NCBI RefSeq assembly: GCF_035046485.1
Contig: NC_085137.1
Location: 458,733,004 to 458,797,003, forward strand
Length of the DNA: 64,000 nt
DNA from: Aedes albopictus
Taxonomy: Eukaryota > Arthropoda > Insecta > Diptera > Culicidae
Reading direction: 5' to 3'
Numbering within the stretch: position 1 is the stretch's first letter; the number at the start of each line of letters is the position of its first letter. The position numbers were made by a program, and so were the translations under genes. The notes under the pieces are model-generated. The model was given only the letters and a program-made list of their open reading frames with translations, was not told the origin of the DNA and made no database searches. Positions 55,481-64,000 of the stretch are shown here, piece after piece.

Positions 55481-55935
55481 CACATTGATTGTTTGCTATG
55501 AAGACTGGTGTTCCAGTTCAGTTGAAAATAAAAGAAGATGTCCTTCAGGACTCTTCAAATTATAACTTTCCATTTGTTTGGAAACTTATCGAGATACAGA
55601 TATTTATCAGCACAGATCTATTTACCAATATTGCAACCAATGAGAAGATCTCATTCTATTTTGAAAGTCGGATGAAGAAAATTAAAGCAAAAATAACATG
55701 AAACGAGCTCACCTATCGGTCATAGCAGCATGGAATGGAACTCATTACTCTAGGTCTAGATTATACCAATAGATTTGATAATGGTGGTAAATGATATGAA
55801 AAATTATACCAAAATAATATGGAATGAGCTCACCACTTTAGTGACCACACTAGCATGGTCATCTTAAGTGTTAGCGACTTGCTTCCTGGAATCTCCGGCA
55901 GGTAAATAATAATAGTCGGGCTCCGTTAGGCGCGG
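55481..55935. other. AT-rich spacer
   Basis: A 70-codon open frame (55489) has no domain. ATGAAACGAGCTCACC and ATGGAATGAGCTCACC (near 55698 and 55819) form a diverged ~120-bp duplication. Confidence 0.4.
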
Positions 55936-55939
55936 TTTT

Positions 55940-58220
55940 GAGGCATTTCAAAGTATTTCAGAGCATTTAAGTAGGGATCTCAAGTGGAGTTTCAGGAGAC
56001 TTCAGAGGATTACAGAGGAGTTTAAGAGGACTAAAGGCATTTCAAGACGTTTCAGGGTTATTTCTGCAGGCGTTATATGATTTCAAGGGAATTCTCGTGT
56101 GTGTCAGGGGACTTCACGGGCTTTCAGATGAGCTGCTGAAGATTATCAGGGAAGTTTCGAAATGTTTCGGGGGTATTTTCACTAAGCTTCAAAACTTCAA
56201 TGGGTTCAGGGGCTCTCAATGGGTCCAGAAGAGATCTAGAAAGATTTGGGAGCTGTTTCAACGTTTTTCAAGGGAATCTCAGGAGACGCTTTTAATTTCA
56301 GAGAGGTTCTTCAGGTATCAAGGAGTTTCTCAGGCTTTTCCATGAGCTTCTGGCAGGGTTTCTTTAAGGCATTCCAAGGCGCTTCAAGGTAGTACATTGA
56401 TTTTCAGGTGACCTTAAGAAGGATTCCAGGAAGTAGGCGTTTCGAGGCGTTTCCATAGGTTTCAAGAAGTCCAGAGGCTTTCAAGAGAATTTCAGGAGAA
56501 AACAAGAAAGTTTCAGAGTGGTTTCAAGGACATTCAAAGGGCTTTTTTGGGGCTTCAAGCTGAAATCCAGGGGAGTTTCCGGAGGGCTTCAAAGGCATTT
56601 CTAGGCGTTTTAGGGCATCTTTCAAGTCATTTATGAAGAATTCAAAGGAATGTCCAAGGTTTCCATATGCTTTGAGGGAGGTTTCCAAGACGTTCCAGGG
56701 GCCATTACAGGCTTTCGGGCAATCATAAGGAAGCTTCATTAGGGTTCTAGGGTGCTTCACTGGTGAGCCTAAGGTAAATTTCAAGGGAATTTCAGAGATA
56801 CTTCAAGGCGTTTTAAGGCATTTTAGGAAGTTACAGATAAATTGGAGGGGTTTAGGGGGCTGCATAGGTTTGTGGGTATTCTTCAGAGGAGTTTCAGGGG
56901 GAGTCTGAGGTTGTATAGGGGTGTAAGAGAACTAAATGCATTTCTAGGCATTTCAGAAGGCTTCACTCAGGCGTTAAAAGAGTTCAGGGGAATTCCCGTG
57001 TGTATTAGGAGATTTCACAGGTTTCCAGATGAGCTCTAGAGGATTCTCAGGGCGGTTTCAAGTCGTTTCGACGGTGTTTCACAGAGTTTTTAAGCGTTTT
57101 AGTGCTTTCTCTTAGGTTTCAAGGAAATCAGATGTTCTTAGGCGAACTTCAGAAGGGATTCAAGGTCTTTTTCAAGGAGTTTTAAGGAGATCCCAGGATA
57201 CTCTAGCGATTTCAGAGAAGTTCTTGGAGTTTCAATGAGACTCTAAGGCTTACAAGGGGAACTTCAGGAAGTCGGCATTATAAGGCGTTTCGAGGCGTTT
57301 CCCTAGGTTTCACTCAAGAAAACTCCAGGGGGCAGTTTCAGAGCGGTTTAAACGAAGTTTAAAGAGGCTTCTCAGGCTTCCAGGTGAGCTTCCTGAAAAA
57401 GCGTTCTAGGGGCTTTACTGGGTTTCAGATGACTACGGGAGGATTTCAGAGTGTTTCATAGGCGTTTCAGGGTGGTTTTATAAACGTTGAAACGCCTTGA
57501 AAAAGGAAGGACTTTTTTGGGGCTTCATGCTGAGATTCAAGAGGACTGGAGAGGCATTTCATGGCGTTTAAGGGCATTTGAAGATGTTTGAGGGCATTTC
57601 TGAGGATTTCAAAGGAATCCCCGGAGATTTCATTGAATATGAGGTGAGGTTTTCTGGATATTTTATGGGTCGTTACAGGCTTTCGAGTAATCTTGAGAAA
57701 AGTTTCAGGGGGTTTCAGTAGGATTTTAGAGTGTTTCACTAATGAGCCTGAGGTAGATTTTAAGGAGGTTTCAGGAATGCTTTAAGAAGGCGTTTTAGGA
57801 AATTGTAGATACATTTTAGGGGGTTTTGGGGAGCTGCACAGGCTTTCACATATTCTGCAGAAGCGTTTCAGATGTAATTGAATGGGTTTCGGGGAGTTTC
57901 AGAAGCATTTAAGGGTGCTTTACTGGTATGCTTCAGAGTAGTTTCAAGGGGGTTTCATTAGTGCTTCAAAGCGTTTAAAGGCGTTCAAGGGCGTTTTTAC
58001 GGGAGTTATAGGGTGATGCACTGCAATTTCAGGTGAGCATTACCAGAAGTTCTAGAAGAACTTCTGGACATTTCAGGGCATTTCACAGGGTTTGAGAGAG
58101 GTTGAGAGGATCCTGGATTTTTTTTGGAGGGCTTCGCAGACGTCAGAAGCGCTTCAACGAGTTTTAGATTTGCCTCAGGGCGTTTCAGAAAAATTTCAAG
58201 GCGTTTCATATCGATAAGTA
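55940..58220 (+). repeat. Degenerate GGCATTTCAGGGGCGTTTCA repeats
   Basis: Irregular G-rich units with TTTCAAGG, GGCGTTTCAGG, GGAGTTTCAGGGG continue for 2.3 kb. There is a longer-period internal similarity: 56090-56560 aligns loosely with 56990-57520 (GGGGACTTCACGGGCTTTCAGATGAGCT vs GATTTCACAGGTTTCCAGATGAGCT, given as positions 56107 and 57010), spacing about 0.9 kb. Confidence 0.7.
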
Positions 58221-58269
58221 GTGATAACACTTGTAGCTAAATTTATATTACTAAATCTTCATAAAAACA

Positions 58270-59116
58270 TTATTATGAAAATTTATTTGAGTTTTCCTTT
58301 AGAAATTTGTCAGGAGGTATTGTCTCATCAGTTTTTCGAAGATGCAGAATTCTTCTAAAAATATCAACAAGGTTTCTATGGAAATTTCAAAAAAATTCTC
58401 AACAATTCTTCAAAAAATATTATTAAAAATTTCTTCCACAATTTCATTTTAGGTTGCCTTCTGGAATATTTAAGCGAAAATCTTGAGAAATATCTCTAGA
58501 AATTGCTCAAGGAAATGATACGTCGGGAAAATCAACCAAAGATCTGTATAGAAGTTCCTTCAACGGTTTCTCCAACAGTTTTTCAAAATTTTCTTTGAAT
58601 TAAAAAAAAAAATCAGTACTCTTTGTTTTTGTCCTTAGGATGTTTTTTTTTTTGGGAAATTCCTTTAAAATTTCTCTTTTAGAAGCTTGATTAAAAATTC
58701 CTCCTGAAGCTTCTGTAAGAATTAATCGTTTATGCGAGAATTTCTGCAAGGATGTCTTCAGAAACTGTTCCAAGGATGGTTCTGAGTATCCCTTCAGAAT
58801 TTCTCCGCAAATGCTTCCTGAAATTCAAGGTTCAAGGATTTCTTCAGAAGTTTACCTGAGGACATGCATATTTAAAATTACTTCGAGGATTTAACCGGTG
58901 AATTTCTCTAAAATTTCCTTTGGAAACTCCCTACGAAAAAACTCTCACATAAATTCGTCCGGTTTCAAACCTTTCTCTAGAAATTCTTCTGAGGATTCTT
59001 ACAAAAAATCCTGTGAATATTTTTGGCGAAATTCTTCCAAAAATTCATCAAACATAACAGCACAAATATCTTTAAGGAATACCCAAAAATGTCCTACGAG
59101 AAGTTCTTTACGAAAA
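58270..59116 (+). repeat. Degenerate TTCTTCCAAAATTTCTCC repeats
   Basis: Same family as 20850-23250. Interrupted at 59117 by the second SINE. Confidence 0.65.
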
Positions 59117-59130
59117 ATCCTCTTAATATT

Positions 59131-59570
59131 TTTTTTTTTTTTATTCTTAATCACTTAACCTAATTTACAGCTCTATTGTCCACTAGGGCACTACGTGAGC
59201 GATTTCAATTGACAGCTGCACTTACAGTATTGTACAGCGCCTAGATATATTCTATTATTCTTTATCGAACTGGTTGCCTTTCTGCTGCTTTCACTTTTCT
59301 ACTCTATACATGGTAGAATGATGAGCACAAGGATGATGGATGGCCGTTGTTCCTTTGCAGTCCGATTGGGGGGTCCATTATGAGTAGCAGTTCGTCGATG
59401 TCCAGGTATCCGGGTCCGTTTGAGCCATGGGGCTCAGAAGAGGGTCAGTGTCAGCCGCTCTCGGTAAAGAGCAACTGACGAAAAATTGCAAGTGCCGGGG
59501 CTGGGAATCAAACCCATGACCATCCGCATATGAAGCGAACGTGTGACAAACTACGCCACGGGCCCCGGCT
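59131..59570 (-). mobile_element. tRNA-derived SINE, copy 2
   Basis: Near-identical to 32941-33354 with the same tRNA-like head on the right and A-tail (plus-strand T-run) on the left. ATCCTCTTAATATT flanks it at 59117-59130 and 59571-59584 (14 bp). Retains about 26 bp (near 59209-59235) that copy 1 lacks. Confidence 0.92.
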
Positions 59571-59584
59571 ATCCTCTTAATATT

Positions 59585-60440
59585 GCAGACGCTAATTTGG
59601 AATTCATAAAAGAACTGCTCAGAGAATTTCATGAGATATTCTTAAAAAAAATCCTCTAAAAAATCTTCCACGGAGCATTCTAGATTTTTTTCAAGTTATC
59701 GGATAGAATTTTCTCTTGAGAATTTTCCATATATTACCCTAAGGAACATTTTAAAAATATTCCCAAAACGTTCCATCTGAAATTTCTCCGGCGATTCCCA
59801 GAATTCCGCCTCCATTTGTTTTTCCAAATAATCTTATTCTTATTCGGAGGACCTCTTTAGAATGTTCTCTAAGATTTGCACAATACAATTCAAAAGTTAA
59901 AATTGTGCTCGTAGTTAATTTCATATTCATTCCGATTCAGAGTGGAAAATGATCACAAGATCGAAGAAACAAGTGACATTGTATTAAAATCAAAATATAA
60001 GTGATTATGAATAATACGACACGAATGCACCTTTTGGTGGAAAGTGTCGCTAATTAAAGCAAAATAAAAATATTCATTCCAGGGAGTTCTCCAGAAACAT
60101 AGCCGAAAATCTCTCTTAATTTTTTCCAAAAATACTGCCAAAAATGCCACGAATGAACCCCACCGAAGATTCCTCCAAAAATTATTTCGCTGACATTCTG
60201 TTGGAATCTTTCTAGGAATCAGCTCTAGGAATAATTATATCTTCAATGTTTATTTTAGAAGCAATATTTCAAAGTCATTTCAAATGACGCCTTTTAGAGG
60301 GGTGAACCTCAAAGATTTCCCATGGGAATTCCTTGCAGGAGTTTCTAAATGAGCTTCCAGGAATTTCTGAAGAAGTTTTCCGGAATGTTTTAGGAGTTTT
60401 TAGGAGAAATCGAGAAATCTTTCAGGAGGGTATCTATGAA
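59585..60440 (+). repeat. Degenerate TTCTTC/TTCCTCC repeats
   Basis: Continuation of the array interrupted by SINE copy 2, with a more unique AT-rich patch at 59820-60060. No gene. Confidence 0.55.
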
Positions 60441-60507
60441 TAAGAGTAGAATTAGCTTAGTGTTCAAATACACGTTAAGGAAAAAAAAACTTACAAAAAC
60501 TGTATAA

Positions 60508-61209
60508 TAGACTGGGTCAACAAAGTCGATTTTTTGGAACAAAGCTTTTTCGATTCCTTTTACCGTCCGAAATAACTGTGCAAAATTTGGGAGCGATTGA
60601 TTGCGTCCCCGTATTCCGCATTGCGATTGAAGTTTGTATGGAATTTAGTATGGGAAAACGTGCTTTTTTGCATTTTTCTCATAAATTGAAATTTTTGGTC
60701 TAAAACGATCTAGCTAATGACGTTGAAGTATAGCCTAGAATATGCCGGAAAACTTTGCCGAAGACCGCAAAGTGATCGGACACTTGTGAAAAAAGTTATA
60801 ACGTACAGATTGCCCGGTGGTGCTTAACATTTAACACGTAAAGGAATAACATCAATAATAAAATCTTAATTTTTGGCCTAAGTTACCAGGCGAATAACTT
60901 TTTTCACAAGCGTCGGATCACTTTGCGGTCTTCGGCAAAGTTTATCGGCATATCCTAGGCTATAGTTTGACGTCATTAGTTACATGATATTGAACAAAAT
61001 AATTCAACTTATAAGTAAAATGCAAAAAAGTACGTTTTCCCATACTAACTTCCACACAAACTTCAATCGCAATGCGGAATACGGGGACGCAACCAATCGC
61101 TCCCAAATTTTGCACAGTTGTTTTTGACGCTAATACAGATTGAAAAAGCTTTGTTCTGGGATGATGCGATCAAATTTAAAGTTTCTCCATACAACGTTGA
61201 CCCACTCTA
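60508..61209. mobile_element. 702-bp foldback MITE, hAT-like
   Basis: Arms of roughly 330 bp are inverted: TAGACTGGGTCAAC at the left end against GTTGACCCACTCTA at the right; CAATGCGGAATACGGGGACG-type blocks and CACTTTGCGGTCTTCGGC are seen in both. CTGTATAA is duplicated at 60500-60507 and 61210-61217 (8 bp, fitting nTnnnnAn). No coding region. The outer TAGAGTG end resembles that of the MITE at 29905. Confidence 0.92.
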
Positions 61210-61230
61210 CTGTATAACTTCCTTCTAGAG

Positions 61231-61396
61231 TTTTTTTTTAATTTTTTTATTAGTTTTTGGTTTTTTTTTGATTTTTTTTTTATTTTTTTTTATTTTTGAT
61301 TTATTTTTTTCTTAGGCTAGTTCATCCCGGGACCCACGATTCACTTCCCTTTCGAAGTAGGAACTCACAGTTTTGCGAGTTTGTCGATCGCAGGTT
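61231..61396 (-). mobile_element. 5'-truncated LINE 3' end, copy 1
   Basis: A long T-rich run (A-tail of a minus-strand element) is followed by GGCTAGTTCATCCCGGGACC and about 60 bp more. CTTCTAGAG flanks the insert at 61222-61230 and 61397-61405. The end sequence matches that of the insertion at 63763. Confidence 0.7.
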
Positions 61397-61409
61397 CTTC
61401 TAGAGGTCT

Positions 61410-63750
61410 TTTTGAAATTCATTTGACATTTCTTACGGGAATTTCTTCGAAAGTTTCCCAGAAAAAAATCCATAGGAATTCCTCTTCGAATTCGCATTTG
61501 ACAGTTCTACCTTAGGGTTGTTTTTTTTTTTTTTGAGAATGCTTTTGGGAGTTTCTCCAAGAGCTTTAGCAGGAGCTCATTTAGGAATTCTTCGAGGTAT
61601 TCCTTCAGGAGCTGTCCAGTATTGCTTTTTTCTCAAAAAAAAATCTCCGATAATTACTGCAGAAGTTCCTTCGATTATTTCTCCAAAAGCTACTCTAAAT
61701 ACTCTACTTCAGATCCTTCAAGAGCTTCTTCACTTTTTCTTTCATAAATTGCTTGAGAAATTTCTCCTAGGATGCCTTTATAAATTCCTACATGATTTTT
61801 CAGAGGCTTCTCTTCCGGAATTTTCACGGGAATTCATTAAGCAGTTTTACTGAGGATTCCTTATTGCAGGGACTTAAGTAACTTCTTTGGGGTTCTTCCA
61901 CGATTTTTAGAAGCTTCTACGGGAGTCATTTGAGATTTTTTGCTTCAAAAAACTCCTCCGAATGTCTAGAAAAGTTTTTTTTAAAGAAATTTTGCCGAAA
62001 ATTACACTAGAAGTTCCTGTGGAAATTCCCCCGAAAACTACATCAACTACTATTTCAGTTCTTGTGAGAGCATTTCAAGATTTTTTGTCAGAAATTCATT
62101 GAAATATTTAATGAATTCCTGCATGATTTTCTCAGCTGCTCATCTGGGAATTGCAAGGGCTATTCTTCTTTAGATCTTTTAAACTTTCTTTTGCTGTTCC
62201 TCTTGAATGTTTTAGGATTTTCTAAAATTACTTCGGGAGTGCTTGTTTGCATTTCACTGAGATTTTTCCCGGAAATCAGGACTTGCTTTGAGAAATCCTT
62301 AAAAATTCCTCTGGGAGGTCATTCCGCAGTTCCTCTGGGATTTCCTTCTGTAGGTTTTCCAGGACCTTCTCCATAAGTCCTCTGGTAATTCTACCAAAAC
62401 TTGCTTTAGGGAACTCCTTCTGCAGTTCTTCGATAGTTCCTAGCAGCTTCTACGAGAATTATTTGAGTTTTTTTTTCTCTTCAAGGAATTCCTCCGAATG
62501 TCTTGAAAAGTACTTTGAAGTAATTTTGCCAAAAATTACACTAGAATTTTCTCCAGAAATTCCCCAAAAACTACTTCAACTACTACTTCAGTATCTGCGA
62601 GAGCATTTCAAGATTTTTTTGTCAGAAATTCACTAAGAATTTTTTTCTGGAATGCCCTAAGGAATTCCTACATAATTTTCTCCAGGAGCTCATCAGGGAA
62701 TTAAGGGATATTCTTCTTTAGAACTCCTTCAGAAGCTACTGTTAAACTTTCTTGTGGAGTTCCTCAAGAATGTTTTAGGAGTTTCTAAAATGACTTATTG
62801 TTTGATTTTTTTAGATTATCTCCGGAAATTTTTCTTCGGCAGTTTCTCTAAGAAAGCCTTGAAAATTCCTCTGGGAAGTCATTCCGTATTCCTCCGAGAT
62901 TTCCTTCTGAAGCTCTTCCAGAAACTTTTCCAAAAGTTCCTCTTGAAATTCTACCAAATCTTGCTTAAGAGTTTTCTTTCTGGAAATTCTTTAGGGAGTT
63001 CCTCCAAGAACTCTTACAGGAGTACCTCCAGGAATACTTTCAAAAGTTATTTTAATGAAATTCTTCGAATAAGTCCAAAAGTTCCTCCAGAAATTCTTTC
63101 AAGAACTGCTACAGTAGTTTCAGTAGTTTTTTCAGAATTTCCTTTCGAAATTCATCAGGAATGTCCTTATTACTTCCATCCTGTGTTTCTGAGAAGTTTC
63201 TACGGGAGAGCTTAATGATTTGTCCTCTGAAATTCTTTTGAAGTAATTTGGGAGTCAATTCGGGATTTTTTTTCTAAAACTTCTCCAAGAATATGTTTTA
63301 GAAGTTCCTCAAACAGTTCTACAAAAATCTGCTTCAGTCTTCGGTAGTCCCTTCGGATTTTTTATTAGAAGTTCCTCCAAGAACTATTTCAGGAGTGCAA
63401 CTCTACAAGGTGTTCCTCCGGTGATTACTTCAGAAGTTCTACAGAAATGCCTTTTGGAGTCTTTTTTAGAAATTTATCTGAGAAAAACATCAAGAGTTCC
63501 CACATGACTTTATTTAGGCTTTTTTCACTACTTCAAGATTTTCTAAACAAATATTCATAAGTATTCTTAGGATCTTTATTTATATTTAATTCCCTAGAAT
63601 TATTTTGCATTTCCTCCGTGAATTCCTTTGGATTTTTCAGGAGTTTCATCTGAATTCCTTCGAGAATTCCTTCAAGAAATCCTTCAAGAGTTCCTCTAAG
63701 CCTTTCTTCAGGAATTTATTCGGTAATTTCTAGCAATTTCAAATTTTAGC
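61410..63750 (+). repeat. Degenerate TTCCTCCAAGAG / TTCTTCAGGAG repeats
   Basis: Irregular units with GAATTCCTCC, GAGTTCCTCCAAGAA, GCTTCTTC. A ~590-bp segment is duplicated: 61865-62350 resembles 62430-62920 (shared AGAAATTCA, AACTACTTCAACTACT, TTAGGATT/TTAGGAGTTTCTAAAATTACTT-like strings). Open frames up to 153 codons are by-products. Confidence 0.7.
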
Positions 63751-63762
63751 TTATGTAAGTTT

Positions 63763-63819
63763 TTTTTTTCTATATATCTGTATTAACGAGATTTTTACCC
63801 CTAGGCTAGTTCATCTCGG
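63763..63819 (-). mobile_element. 5'-truncated LINE 3' end, copy 2 (57 bp)
   Basis: T-run followed by CTATATATCTG, ACGAGATTTTTACCCC and TAGGCTAGTTCATCTCGG. TTATGTAAGTTT is repeated exactly at 63751-63762 and 63820-63831. This is a very short target-primed insertion of a LINE 3' end in minus orientation. Confidence 0.8.
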
Positions 63820-63831
63820 TTATGTAAGTTT

Positions 63832-64000
63832 ATTCGGTAGTTCTTACAGGAGTTTTTTCAGTAGTTCCTCTGAAAGTTGCTTCACAAAATACCTCCTTAA
63901 CCACAACTAATAAACTAGCTTCAGACAGAAAATCATTTATAAGGATATCCATTTATTCATATTTTTTTTTCAATTCAAATATAGTCAATTTTTTTTTTAT
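63832..64000. other. Degenerate repeat and AT-rich tail of the window
   Basis: A few more TTCTTACAGGAG-like units, then AT-rich sequence with T-runs. No gene. Confidence 0.5.

Noticed and set aside
62754..63215. 153-codon frame near the window end
   Set aside because: Lies in degenerate TTCCTCC repeats; F/L/S-rich peptide typical of the repeat.

Overview
The window looks like chromosomal DNA of a culicine mosquito, most likely Aedes. This is an inference from several signs: one spliced insect haemolymph-protein gene with ~65-bp introns, an I-like LINE with an RNase H domain, a BEL/Pao fossil, tRNA-derived SINEs, hAT-like and mariner-like MITEs, and very long satellite arrays. No bacterial operons, ribosome binding sites or CRISPR arrays are present. 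The only convincing host protein-coding gene lies at 513-1349.

Layout. 1-1400: three-exon secreted DUF1397 / 27-kDa haemolymph-protein-like gene, with TATA box and poly(A) signal. 1400-6880: old diverged repeats, including a long-period repeat carrying the motif CATCATAAAACC and a foldback element. 6880-16170: an array of 23-bp hairpin monomers split by an 8.2-kb LINE (7077-15234), which is itself split by a 1.9-kb insertion carrying a 91-bp minisatellite. 16170-17780: unique sequence and a tRNA-like relic. 17780-23250: degenerate TTCCTCCAGGAA-like repeats with strand flips. 23250-24880: unique. 24883-27885: second 23-bp hairpin satellite. 27886-39660: unique islands with MITEs, a SINE, foldbacks and a BEL/Pao reverse-transcriptase fossil. 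39680-43435: two abutting 11-bp satellites in opposite orientation. 43440-45890: unique. 45900-49530: third 23-bp hairpin satellite, about 157 copies. 49560-51950: decayed minus-strand LINE. 52030-55930: AT-rich repeats and unique islands. 55940-64000: degenerate GGGGCGTTTCA and TTCCTCCAGGAA repeats, a second SINE, an hAT-like MITE and two truncated LINE 3' ends.

The genes do not form a pathway. The window is mainly a record of nested transposition and satellite expansion. Its most unusual property is that three separate arrays share one design: a 23-bp monomer made of two complementary 8-bp arms, a 3-4-bp loop and a 3-4-bp linker. In addition, the two 11-bp satellites are reverse complements of each other except that both CpG sites of one become CpC in the other. 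Long reading frames inside the satellites (up to about 1,200 codons) are by-products of periods not divisible by three and are not annotated as genes.
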